Positions 53,717 through 62,154 of a stretch of 64,000 bases of DNA are shown one piece after another. Numbering within the stretch: the first letter of the stretch is position 1; every line of letters starts with the position of its first letter. Source of the stretch: Azorhizobium caulinodans ORS 571 (lineage in GTDB: Bacteria > Pseudomonadota > Alphaproteobacteria > Rhizobiales > Xanthobacteraceae). The stretch lies in assembly GCF_000010525.1 (NCBI RefSeq), contig NC_009937.1, positions 1,741,501 to 1,805,500 on the forward strand, read 5' to 3'. The notes beneath the pieces are model-generated. The model was given only the letters and a program-made list of their open reading frames with translations. It did no database searches and was not told the origin of the DNA. Made by a program: the position numbers and the translations under genes.

Positions 53717-54016
53717 ATGGTGCGCCTGTTCATGCGCCCGGGTCAGACCGCGTCCTCCGAGCGCCGCGACGCCACGCGCGCCCTTGCGGACATGACCCGC
53801 CGCCTGCTGGATCTGGAGGAGGAGGCCACCGTCTCCGTCAGCGAGATCGCGTGCGGCGACCCGGCCTGCGGCGGCGCCGAAACGGTGGTGCTGGTGATGC
53901 GCCCGGGCCAGCCGACTCAGGCCGCCAAGGTGCTCATGCCCGTCGCCCGCGTGACCGAGGAAGACCTCCTCGCCGCCCTCAAGCCGCTCTCCGAACTCGC
54001 CCGCAGCGGCACCTGA
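53717..54016 (+). CDS. Conserved hypothetical protein with C-x4-C motif
   Basis: The 99-residue soluble protein has a conserved centre S-V-S-E-I-A-C-G-D-P-A-C-G-G-A-E-T-V-V-L-V-M-R-P-G, with two cysteines five residues apart, then V-T-E-E-D-L-L-A-A-L at the C-terminus. I have seen similar short proteins in Hyphomicrobiales without a known role. AAGGGAAG lies upstream of the ATG. Confidence 0.7.
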   Translation: MVRLFMRPGQTASSERRDATRALADMTRRLLDLEEEATVSVSEIACGDPACGGAETVVLVMRPGQPTQAAKVLMPVARVTEEDLLAALKPLSELARSGT

Positions 54017-54019
54017 GGG

Positions 54020-54421
54020 TCAGGGCGTCACATCACCCCGGTGCACCACATGCACCTTCTTGCCGTCCGGATCACGCAGATAGGCGCCGTAATAGCCGGC
54101 GCCATAATGGGGGCGGGGACCGGGCGGGCCTTCGTCCGTGCCACCCGCCGCCATGCCTGCCACATAGGCCGCATCGACGGCCCCCGGGTCCGGGGCGAGG
54201 AAGGCGACCATGTTGCCGTTGCCGGCCTGTGCCGGCGCGCCGTTGAACGGGCGATGGGCGAAGAATTCGGGCAGGCGGCTCGCCCCGATCCAGCACAGAG
54301 CCTCCGGTCCACCATCGGGCTCGGTTTTGCGCGGGTTGAAGCCGAGGGGTGCCAGCAGCGCATCATAGAAGCGTCCCGCACGGGCGAGGTCCGTGACCCC
54401 GACGGTGATATGGCTGAACAT
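54020..54421 (-). CDS. VOC/glyoxalase-like protein
   Basis: The 133-residue protein has the vicinal-oxygen-chelate fold: M-F-S-H-I-T-V-G-V-T-D-L-A-R-A-G-R-F-Y-D-A-L-L (with the metal His4), a second half with G-A-Y-L-R-D-P-D-G-K-K-V-H-V-V-H. The final Glu of classic glyoxalase I is replaced by the V-H-V-V-H run. It probably binds a metal and a small ligand. It is convergent with the small gene upstream, separated by 3 bp. Confidence 0.83.
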   Translation of the reverse strand: MFSHITVGVTDLARAGRFYDALLAPLGFNPRKTEPDGGPEALCWIGASRLPEFFAHRPFNGAPAQAGNGNMVAFLAPDPGAVDAAYVAGMAAGGTDEGPPGPRPHYGAGYYGAYLRDPDGKKVHVVHRGDVTP

Positions 54422-54634
54422 GGCCGGGCCTCCCGCTGCTCTGCTGCCAGATTGTCCGAGCCGAGGGGCGATCGCAAGGCGGCCCGGCGGACAATCCGGC
54501 GCTTCACCTCGCCGCCGAGTTGATCTAGAGCACGGACAACGGCCGGCGTTTGCCGGCTCACTCCATTGCGACGCTCAGGCCGGACAGCGGATGCCGCTCG
54601 GCAGGGGGCGCCGGAAGAACTGCCGAAGAGCGCC

Positions 54635-55840
54635 ATGTCCGTCTCCCTCGCCCCGCGTCCGCCCGTGCCCGCCGTCAGCCGGCTCAATTCCATCTATTCC
54701 GCCTTGCCCACCACCATCTTCGAGGTGATGTCGGGTCTGGCCCGCACCCATCAGGCCGTTAACCTCGGACAGGGCTTTCCCGATGATCCGGGCCCGCTGG
54801 ACGTGCGCCAGAAGGCGGCGGACGCCGTGGTCGATGGCTGGAACCAGTATCCGCCCATGATGGGCCTTGCCGATCTGCGGCAGGCGGCGGCGGTGCACTA
54901 CAAGCATTGGCAGGGCCTCGACCTCGATCCCGAGAGCGAGGTGATGGTCACGTCGGGCGCCACCGAGGCGCTGGCCGGCGCGCTCTTCTCGCTCATTGAG
55001 CCGGGCGACGAGGTGGTGCTGTTCCAGCCGCTCTATGACGCCTATCTGCCTCTCGTGCAGCGGGCGGGCGGCATTCCCCGGCTGGTGCGGCTGGAGCCGC
55101 CGTCCTGGCGCATCACCGCCGAGAAGCTGGAGGCCGCCTTCTCGCCGCGCACCAAGGTGGTGTTGTTCAACAACCCGCAGAACCCGACGGGCATCGTGCA
55201 TTCCCGCGAGGAAATGCAGCTCATCGCCGATTTCTGCATCCGCTTCGACGTCATCGCCGTGTGCGACGAAGTGTGGGAGCACGTGATCTTCGACGGTCGC
55301 CGGCATCTGCCCATGATGGCGATCCCCGGCATGCGCGAGCGCACCGTGAAGATCTCGTCCGCCGGCAAGATCTTCGGCATGACCGGCTGGAAGGTGGGCC
55401 TCGTCTTCGCCCAGCCTGAGCTGATGCGGGTGCTCGGCAAGGCGCACCAGTTCCTCACCTTCACCACCCCGCCGAACCTTCAGGCGGCGGTTGCCTATGG
55501 GCTCGGCAAGGAAGACGCCTATTTCGAGGACATGCGCGCCGACCTCCAGCGCTCCCGCGACCGGCTGGCCAAGGGCCTGTCCGACCTCGGCTTCCCGGTG
55601 CTGCCGAGCGCGGGCACCTATTTCCTTTCCGTGGACCTCGCGGCCATCGACCCGACGCTGGATGACGAGGCCTTCTGCCTCGATCTCGTGAAGACCCACG
55701 GCGTGGCGGCCATTCCCGTCTCCGCCTTCTATGCGCAGGATGCGGTGCGCTCGGTGGTGCGCTTCTGTTTCGCCAAGCGCGATGCCACGCTCGACGCCGC
55801 GCTGGAGCGCCTCGCCGGGGCGCTGCGCAACGGAAGGTAG
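54635..55840 (+). CDS. PLP-dependent class I/II aminotransferase
   Basis: The 401-residue protein belongs to the aspartate aminotransferase fold, close to the kynurenine/methionine (YbdL-type) branch: L-G-Q-G-F-P-D-D near 44-51 and Q-Y-P-P-M-M-G-L near 71-78. The PLP lysine is Lys245 in S-S-A-G-K-I-F, with Asn183 (N-P-Q-N-P-T-G), Asp211 (V-C-D-E-V) and a substrate-binding Arg near the C-terminus. ATG 54635 fits GAAGAG. Substrate not determinable. Confidence 0.88.
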   Translation: MSVSLAPRPPVPAVSRLNSIYSALPTTIFEVMSGLARTHQAVNLGQGFPDDPGPLDVRQKAADAVVDGWNQYPPMMGLADLRQAAAVHYKHWQGLDLDPESEVMVTSGATEALAGALFSLIEPGDEVVLFQPLYDAYLPLVQRAGGIPRLVRLEPPSWRITAEKLEAAFSPRTKVVLFNNPQNPTGIVHSREEMQLIADFCIRFDVIAVCDEVWEHVIFDGRRHLPMMAIPGMRERTVKISSAGKIFGMTGWKVGLVFAQPELMRVLGKAHQFLTFTTPPNLQAAVAYGLGKEDAYFEDMRADLQRSRDRLAKGLSDLGFPVLPSAGTYFLSVDLAAIDPTLDDEAFCLDLVKTHGVAAIPVSAFYAQDAVRSVVRFCFAKRDATLDAALERLAGALRNGR

Positions 55841-56036
55841 GTCGTTTGTTCCGCTTTTGCTCCAGGTTGCTTGCCGCCTCGCGATAACGTTAGGTGAGGC
55901 TGGCATTTTTCGTTCCAGAATGAAGTGCACGCGATACAAACCAGTCGCGGTACTATTTGGCAGAGTGTAGCCTCTCTAAATTCTGGAGCGTACGAGTGGC
56001 GGTCCAAGAGGGACCGTCCTCCCTGTGAGGTGGTGC

Positions 56037-57200
56037 ATGGGCGGGGCGAAGCGGACGGGACGCTGGCGGTTTTATTTTCTGTTTTTCTGCCTTGTTGCGG
56101 CAGGCGGGGCCGGCTGGGCGTGGTCGCAGGGGCTCATCGGCAAGGGCGGTGGTACGGCCAAGGCGCAGAGCCAGCCGGAGCGGCGGGTCGCCGTCGTCGT
56201 CGCCACCGCGCAGGACAGGCCCATGCCGGTGCGCATCGAGGCCCTCGGTACGGTGGAGCCTCAGGTTACGGTGACCATCCGCTCCCGCGTCGCCAGCCAG
56301 GTCACCAGTGTCGCCTTCGAGGACGGCGCCGTCGTCAACAAGGGCGACCTCCTCTTCCAGCTCGATCCGCGCGAGGTGGATGCGCAGATCCTTCAGGCCC
56401 GCGCCACCCTCGCCAAGGACAAGACCCAGCTTGAGAAGGCCCTGCGCGACATGGAGCGCTATTCGGGCCTTGCCGCGCGCAACACGGTCTCGCAGGTGAC
56501 GCTGGACGACGCGCGCACCACCGCCGACGCCCAGAAGGCGACCGTCGATCAGGACGAGGCGAACCTGAAGGCGCTGGAGGTGCAGCGCACCTATTATGAC
56601 ATCCGCTCGCCCGCGTCCGGCCGCCTCGGCGTCGCGGCGGTGCGGCCCGGCGCGGTGATCCGGGTGGACGACACCCTCGCCACCGTGCGCCAGATCAAGC
56701 CCATCTATGTCGCCTTCGGCGTGCCCGAGCACTATCTGCGCGACATCCGCGCGGCCCAGAATGACGCGAAGGTCGAGATCGCGCTTCAGGGCAGCAAGGA
56801 TGTGGTGGGCGATGGCCGCATCTCGGTGATCGACAATACGGTCGATCCGCAGACCGGCACGCTGATGGTGCGGGCCGTGTTCGAGAATGCGGACGAGCGC
56901 CTGTGGCCCGGCACCCTTGGTGCCGTGTCGGTCACGCTGCGCATGGAGAGCGGCGTCGTCTCCGTTCCGGCGGAGGCGGTGCAGAGCGGCCAGAGCGGCA
57001 CCTTCGTCTTCGTGGTGGAAAATGACACTGCCCACGTGCGCCCGGTGACCATGGCCCGCACGGTGGATGGCTATGCGGTCATCACCGCCGGCCTCAAGGG
57101 AGGTGAGGTCGTCGTGACGGACGGCCAGCTCTCGCTGCGCGAGGGCAGCCGCGTCAGCGTAAAAGGCGCCGCCGCCTCGACGCCCGCGCCGGGAGCCTGA
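56037..57200 (+). CDS. RND efflux periplasmic adaptor (membrane fusion protein)
   Basis: The 387-residue protein has an N-terminal membrane anchor (about 11-32), a lipoyl/barrel-sandwich domain (V-T-I-R-S-R-V-A-S-Q-V), a coiled-coil hairpin rich in Lys/Asp (about 115-165) and a beta-barrel and membrane-proximal end. It is 3 bp before the RND pump gene, so the two form an operon of the MdtA/B type. ATG 56037 has GAGG 6 nt upstream. No outer-membrane factor gene is near. Confidence 0.9.
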   Translation: MGGAKRTGRWRFYFLFFCLVAAGGAGWAWSQGLIGKGGGTAKAQSQPERRVAVVVATAQDRPMPVRIEALGTVEPQVTVTIRSRVASQVTSVAFEDGAVVNKGDLLFQLDPREVDAQILQARATLAKDKTQLEKALRDMERYSGLAARNTVSQVTLDDARTTADAQKATVDQDEANLKALEVQRTYYDIRSPASGRLGVAAVRPGAVIRVDDTLATVRQIKPIYVAFGVPEHYLRDIRAAQNDAKVEIALQGSKDVVGDGRISVIDNTVDPQTGTLMVRAVFENADERLWPGTLGAVSVTLRMESGVVSVPAEAVQSGQSGTFVFVVENDTAHVRPVTMARTVDGYAVITAGLKGGEVVVTDGQLSLREGSRVSVKGAAASTPAPGA

Positions 57201-57203
57201 GCC

Positions 57204-60200
57204 ATGTTCTCGGAGTTGTGCATCCGACGCCCGGTGATGACGACGCTGATGATGCTCTCCCTCATCATCGGCGGCCTCTTCGCCTATCGCCTGCTGCCCG
57301 TGGCGGCGCTGCCGCGCGTGGACTTCCCGACCATCAGCATCACCGCGACGTTGCCGGGCGCCAGCCCCGACACCATGGCGACCGCGGTGGCGACACCCAT
57401 AGAGCGCCAGCTCTCCACCATCTCCGGCATCACCTCGCTCACCTCCACGAGCACGCAGGGCTCGACCTCGATCACCATCCAGTTCGACCTGTCGCGCAAC
57501 ATCGACGATGCGGCCCTCGACGTGCAGTCGGCCCTCTCCGTGGCCCAGCGCCAGCTGCCGGACGAGATGACGACACCACCGAGCTTCCGTAAGGTCAATC
57601 CGGCCGATGCGCCGGTGATCCTGCTGGCGGTCTCCTCGGCGACGCTGCCGCTCTCGGCGGTGAATGAATATGCGGACACGGTGATCGGCCAGCAGATCTC
57701 CCAGCTTCCCGGCGTGGCGCAGGTGCAGATCTACGGCACGCAGAAATATGCCGTGCGCATCCGCGTCGATCCCGCCGCCGCCGCCGCACGTGGCATTTCC
57801 GCCTCCGACATCCAGAACGCCATCGAGGCTCGCGCCTCCAACACGCCCATCGGCCTGCTCTCCGGGCCGAAGCAGGCGCTGACCATCGACATGGGAGCCG
57901 CCAAGGCGGATGCGGGCGAATACCGCAAGCTGGTCATCGCCTTCCGCAATGGCGCGCCGGTCCGCCTCGACGAGATCGCCACCATTTCCGACGGCGTGGA
58001 GAACGAGCGCGTCGCCTCCTGGTTCAATGACCAGCGCGCCATCGTCCTCGCCGTGGTGCGCCAGCCCGACGCAAATACGGTGGCGGTGGTGGACGAGGTG
58101 CGCAGCCATCTCGGCCAGTATCGCTCGCAGGTGCCGGCCTCGGTGGAGATCGACGTCCTCAACGACCGCTCCGTCTCCATCCGCGAGGCGGTGCATGATG
58201 TGCAGAAGACGCTGTTCGAGGCCATTGTCCTCGTGGTGCTGGTGATCTTCCTCTTCCTGCGCAACGTGCGGGCCACCATCATCCCCTCGCTGGCCCTGCC
58301 CATCTCCATCATCGCCACCTTCGGCGTCATGTGGGCGCTGAACTTCTCCATCAACAACATGACGCTGCTGGCGCTCACCCTGTGCGTCGGCTTTGTGGTG
58401 GACGATGCCATCGTGGTGCTGGAGAACATCTACCGGCACATCGAGGAGGGCGAGAAGCCGTTCGCCGCCGCCATCCGAGGCTCGCGGGAGATCGGCTTCA
58501 CCATCATCTCCATGACGCTGTCGCTGGTGGCGGTGTTCATCCCCGTGCTGTTCATGGGCGGCGTGGTGGGGCGCGTGTTCCGCGAGTTCGCGGTCACCAT
58601 CTCGATCGCCATCCTGATTTCCGGCTTCGTCTCGCTGACGCTGACGCCCATGCTCTGCGCCCGCGTGCTGAAGGCGCCGGACCACCACAAGACGCCGAAC
58701 CTCTTCTATCGCCTCACCGAGCGCATGTTCGACGCCTGGCTTGCCGGCTATCGCCACAGCCTCGACTTCGTGCTGCGGCACCGCTTCTTCATGCTGCTGG
58801 TGACGTTCGCCACCATCGGTATCTCGGCGGCGCTTTATGTGGTCATTCCCAAGGGCTTCTTCCCCGTGGAGGACAACGGCTTCATCACCGCCACGGTGGA
58901 GGCCGCCACCGACACCTCGTTCGAGGCCATGGTGGAGCGGCAGAAGAAGGTCGCCGCCGTGGTGCGGGAGGACCCCAACGTCGCCTATCTGGTCTCCACC
59001 GCCGGCGCGACGGGTGTGAGCCGCACCACCAACACGGGGCGGATGTTCATCGCGCTGAAGCCCAAGGGCGAGCGTAAGCTCTCCGCCTTCCAGGTGATCC
59101 AGGACCTGCGCCGCCGCACCGCGCAGGTGCCGGGGGTGAACGTGTTCTATCAGCCGGTGCAGAACATCAACATCGGCGGCATCAACTCCAAGAGCCAGTA
59201 TCAGTACACGCTGCAAAGCTCCGACACGGCCGCGCTCTATGCCGCCGCCCCGGCACTGGAGCGGCGCCTCGCCGAACTGCCCGGCCTGCGCGACGTGACC
59301 TCGGACCTCCAGATCACCAACCCGCAGCTCACCATCGACGTGAACAAGGACCGGGCGGCGGCGGTGGGCATCACGGAAGAGCAGATCCGCAACGCCCTCT
59401 ACACCCAGTTCGGCACCCGGCAGGTGGCGACGCTCTACACCAGCACCAACCAGTACGCGATCATCGCCGAGGCGCAGTCCCGCTACCAGCGCGAGGCCTC
59501 CGACCTCAGCCGGGTCTATCTTCGCACCACCAGCGGAACCGTCGTGCCGCTGGAGACCGTGGCCACCATCCGGCGCACCGTGGGGCCGCTCCAGATCGCC
59601 CATCAGCAGCAGCAGCCGGCGGTGACCATCTCCTTCAACCTCGCGCCCGGCACCTCGCTGGGGCAGGCGGTGGAGCAGATCGGGCAGGCGGAGCGGGATG
59701 CCGGCCTGCCGGCCTCCGTCTCTACCGGCTTCCAGGGCACCGCGCAGGTGTTCCAGGATGCGCTGGGCAACCAGGCCCTGCTCATCCTCGCCGCCGTGGT
59801 GGTGATCTATATCGTGCTGGGCGTGCTCTATGAGAGCTTCGTCCACCCGCTCACCATCCTCTCGGGCCTGCCGTCGGCCGGCATCGGCGCGCTGGTGACG
59901 CTGATGATCTTCGACATCGAACTGTCGGTGATCGCCATCATCGGCATCGTGATGCTGGTGGGCATCGTGAAGAAGAACGCGATCATGATGATCGACGTGG
60001 CGCTGGAGCGGCGGCGGCAGGGCGTCGGCGCCCTCGATGCCATCCGCGAGGCGGCCCTGCTGCGCTTCCGTCCCATCATGATGACGACGCTCGCCGCCAT
60101 CTTCGGCGTGCTGCCCATCGCGCTTGGTGCCGGCGCCGGCTCGGAACTGCGCCAGCCGCTGGGCGTCGCCGTGGTGGGCGGCCTGCTGCTGTCGCAACTC

Positions 60201-60326
60201 CTCACCCTCTACATCACGCCGGTTATCTATCTCTATCTCGACCGGTTCGACGGCTGGGTGACGCGCAAGATCTCCGGCGACGAGACGCCCGCCGTGCCGC
60301 ACGAGCAGCCTATGCCCGCGGAATAG
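57204..60326 (+). CDS. RND efflux pump inner-membrane subunit (HAE1/MdtB-like)
   Basis: The 1040-residue pump has the RND layout with 12 helices, two large periplasmic loops and the proton-relay pair of aspartates in the fourth helix region, V-G-F-V-V-D-D-A-I-V-V. The opening M-F-S-E-L-C-I-R-R-P-V-M-T-T-L and the G-F-F-P-V-E-D-N-G segment are typical of HAE1 and MdtB/C types. Likely substrates are hydrophobic or amphipathic toxins; the true ones are unknown. Confidence 0.94.
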   Translation: MFSELCIRRPVMTTLMMLSLIIGGLFAYRLLPVAALPRVDFPTISITATLPGASPDTMATAVATPIERQLSTISGITSLTSTSTQGSTSITIQFDLSRNIDDAALDVQSALSVAQRQLPDEMTTPPSFRKVNPADAPVILLAVSSATLPLSAVNEYADTVIGQQISQLPGVAQVQIYGTQKYAVRIRVDPAAAAARGISASDIQNAIEARASNTPIGLLSGPKQALTIDMGAAKADAGEYRKLVIAFRNGAPVRLDEIATISDGVENERVASWFNDQRAIVLAVVRQPDANTVAVVDEVRSHLGQYRSQVPASVEIDVLNDRSVSIREAVHDVQKTLFEAIVLVVLVIFLFLRNVRATIIPSLALPISIIATFGVMWALNFSINNMTLLALTLCVGFVVDDAIVVLENIYRHIEEGEKPFAAAIRGSREIGFTIISMTLSLVAVFIPVLFMGGVVGRVFREFAVTISIAILISGFVSLTLTPMLCARVLKAPDHHKTPNLFYRLTERMFDAWLAGYRHSLDFVLRHRFFMLLVTFATIGISAALYVVIPKGFFPVEDNGFITATVEAATDTSFEAMVERQKKVAAVVREDPNVAYLVSTAGATGVSRTTNTGRMFIALKPKGERKLSAFQVIQDLRRRTAQVPGVNVFYQPVQNINIGGINSKSQYQYTLQSSDTAALYAAAPALERRLAELPGLRDVTSDLQITNPQLTIDVNKDRAAAVGITEEQIRNALYTQFGTRQVATLYTSTNQYAIIAEAQSRYQREASDLSRVYLRTTSGTVVPLETVATIRRTVGPLQIAHQQQQPAVTISFNLAPGTSLGQAVEQIGQAERDAGLPASVSTGFQGTAQVFQDALGNQALLILAAVVVIYIVLGVLYESFVHPLTILSGLPSAGIGALVTLMIFDIELSVIAIIGIVMLVGIVKKNAIMMIDVALERRRQGVGALDAIREAALLRFRPIMMTTLAAIFGVLPIALGAGAGSELRQPLGVAVVGGLLLSQLLTLYITPVIYLYLDRFDGWVTRKISGDETPAVPHEQPMPAE

Positions 60327-60362
60327 GCGCGGTTCCCGTTTCCAATCCCGGATGTGCTTGAG

Positions 60363-60391
60363 GCCCGTCCCGACGGTATGTCGGGGCGGGC
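60363..60391 (+). terminator. Terminator after the RND operon
   Basis: A 12-bp stem with one G-T pair, GCCCGTCCCGAC (60363-60374) with GTCGGGGCGGGC (60380-60391), is followed by TTCCTGCTTCT. Confidence 0.65.
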
Positions 60392-60401
60392 TTCCTGCTT
60401 C

Positions 60402-60418
60402 TATAGAACAGTTCTACC
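60402..60418 (+). promoter_or_regulatory. Iron-control element (Irr-box-like) upstream of hemP
   Basis: TATAGAACAGTTCTACC fits the Irr-binding ICE consensus TTTAGAA-N3-TTCTAAA at 11 of 14 fixed positions, with a perfect TAGAA-N3-TTCTA core (60404-60416). It lies 137 bp before hemP. Irr regulates heme and iron genes in Hyphomicrobiales, so this is probably the control site; binding is unproven. Confidence 0.6.
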
Positions 60419-60554
60419 TGCTGGCGCATTGATTTGGCCATTGGCGTGTATTAACTGGAATTCACGCAGCTGAGCGAAATATTGAATCGCTCTAAAGTAG
60501 CGCAAGACTTGCTCTTGCGTCCAATTCGAATGGCATTAGTTTGGAGTCATTCAA

Positions 60555-60743
60555 ATGACCAAGCATGACCATGGCCGCACGGCTTGGCAGCCTGAAGACC
60601 GCATCCGAGCCATTCCCGTGATGGATGAAAAGATGGACAGCCGTGACCTCTTCGCTGCGTCCCGGGTGTTGACGATCACGCACGGTTCGCAGACCTATCA
60701 GTTGCGCCTGACCTCGCAGAACAAGCTGATCCTGACGAAGTGA
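60555..60743 (+). CDS. hemP: Hemin uptake protein HemP/HmuP
   Basis: The 62-residue protein has the HemP signature in its second half: V-L-T-I-T-H-G-S-Q-T-Y-Q-L-R-L-T-S-Q-N-K-L-I-L-T-K. HemP/HmuP acts as a co-activator of heme-uptake genes in Bradyrhizobium, alongside Irr. An Irr-like site lies upstream. The uptake receptor itself is not in the window. Confidence 0.92.
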   Translation: MTKHDHGRTAWQPEDRIRAIPVMDEKMDSRDLFAASRVLTITHGSQTYQLRLTSQNKLILTK

Positions 60744-60883
60744 GTGCCGGCATGGCGGAAAACTCCGCCCCTATGCCTCCAAAGCGGTAGCACAAGTCCG
60801 GCGCTTGACCTTCCATATTACCGTCCCGAGTCGTTACCTTACCCTCGTAACCGAGTCGCAGGTCTCGCGGCCGGGGAGGGTAA

Positions 60884-61813
60884 ATGCGTTCCAGAGATCT
60901 TGGCCGCGTCGATGCGCCGGAGACCGGCGTGCGGGAGAGCGGGGAGACGGTGTCCAATTACGTGGACGCCGGGCTCGTGCTGCCGCGACGCCTTGCGACT
61001 GGGCGGACGGCAGGTCCCGCGCCGGGCACCCGGTCCGCGTCCGACGGGTCGACGGCGCCCGATCTGGCGGACTGGCGCCCGCTGGCCGCCGGGCCGGTGG
61101 ACCCCCGCATAACCGCTGCTGCCGGGACCCTGCTCGCGGGTCTCGATCAGGATGGCCTCGCCGGCGCCGTGCTCCAGTGTGAGCGGCCCGCCGACGGCCA
61201 TCTGCTCATGGACATCGCCGCCCATGCGCCGCAGCGCCTGCGTGCCGTGCTGCCGCTGCCCGCGCGGCGCGTCGTCGCCGATGTTCCCCGGCTGATGGCC
61301 CACGGGCTGGTGGGGTTCTCGTTCGCCGGGGCTCCGTCGCTCGATGTCGCCTGGTGGGGCGCCATGCTGCGGCCGCTGGCGGCCCACGGCCTGCACCTCC
61401 ATCTCGACGTGCCGCCCGAAAGCTGGGACGCGCTGCTGCCGGTGGTGCTGGGGCAGGGGGTGCCGGTGCGGCTCGCCCTGCCGCGCACCGCCGATCATCT
61501 GTGCCGGGCGTGGGGCGCCTTCCGCGTGCTGGAGCGCCATGCCGCGGACGAGCACCTCTGGATCGGCTTCGTTCCGGTGCTGCTCCGGGCGCAGGGGCTC
61601 GGCCGGCTGGTGGACCGGTTGCTGGAAGTGGCGGGGCCGGAGCGTCTCGTCTGGGCCAGCGGGCGGGATTCGGAACGGCGGGGCCACGGCCATGCCGAGC
61701 AGGTGGCGGCCCTCGACGATCTCCTCCCCGATCCGCAGGTCCGCGCTGCGATCGCCGGCAGCAATGCCCGGTGCCTCGCCTTCGGGCGGCCTCGTCCCAA
61801 GCGCGAGCACTAG
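60884..61813 (+). CDS. Amidohydrolase-2-like protein lacking metal ligands
   Basis: The 309-residue protein has the outline of an amidohydrolase-2 TIM barrel (dicarboxylic lactone-hydrolase style): the H-G-L-H-L-H-L-D-V strand, G-P-E-R-L-V-W-A-S-G where active members read G-S-D-W-P, and a C-terminal I-A-G-S-N-A-R-C-L-A-F. The usual N-terminal H-x-H is absent and the key Asp is lost. It therefore is likely non-enzymatic or divergent. ATG 60884 follows GGGGAGG. Residues 1-60 are low in similarity. Confidence 0.6.
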   Translation: MRSRDLGRVDAPETGVRESGETVSNYVDAGLVLPRRLATGRTAGPAPGTRSASDGSTAPDLADWRPLAAGPVDPRITAAAGTLLAGLDQDGLAGAVLQCERPADGHLLMDIAAHAPQRLRAVLPLPARRVVADVPRLMAHGLVGFSFAGAPSLDVAWWGAMLRPLAAHGLHLHLDVPPESWDALLPVVLGQGVPVRLALPRTADHLCRAWGAFRVLERHAADEHLWIGFVPVLLRAQGLGRLVDRLLEVAGPERLVWASGRDSERRGHGHAEQVAALDDLLPDPQVRAAIAGSNARCLAFGRPRPKREH

Positions 61814-61927
61814 AGCGCGATCCGAGCGGATTGAATCAATCCGCTCGGTGTATCGCCCTCTCACCTCAAGAAAGAGAGCGCGTGGTCCGATCAGATGGCA
61901 ATGCGATCTGATCGGCGCGTGCTCTAG
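61810..61927. repeat. 118-bp palindromic intergenic element
   Basis: The element is bounded by perfect 7-bp inverted ends, CTAGAGC (61810-61816) and GCTCTAG (61921-61927). Inside are CCGAGCGGATTGA-A-TCAATCCGCTCGG (61822-61848, perfect 13-bp arms) and CCGATCAGAT…ATCTGATCGG (61887-61915, 10-bp arms). It overlaps the stop of the preceding gene. Compound palindromes of this style are scattered in Hyphomicrobiales genomes and may be non-autonomous mobile elements. The rest of 61928-62154 holds no gene. Confidence 0.72.
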
Positions 61928-62154
61928 GGGCGGCAAGGTCCGCTTGGCGGTCTGCCGCTCCCGGCGCCGGCGTCCGGCTCGGCCTGCTCGCGCCCTTCCT
62001 CCCATACCGGTGGGGCAGGCCCTGCGCCGCCCCCACATCACCTGCGGCCATCCGGCCTTGCGGGGGCCATCTTTGCGCCACCTTTGCACGGCCTTTGCCG
62101 GCCCGGCGTTTCTGCTATTGTCCGCGCCGAATTCGACCTGGGTCCGCATCACGC

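Noticed and set aside
55953-60302. 1449-codon open frame on the minus strand
   Set aside because: It is antisense to the RND adaptor and pump genes, is full of His/Arg/Gly repeats and has no domain. High GC keeps the opposite frame open.
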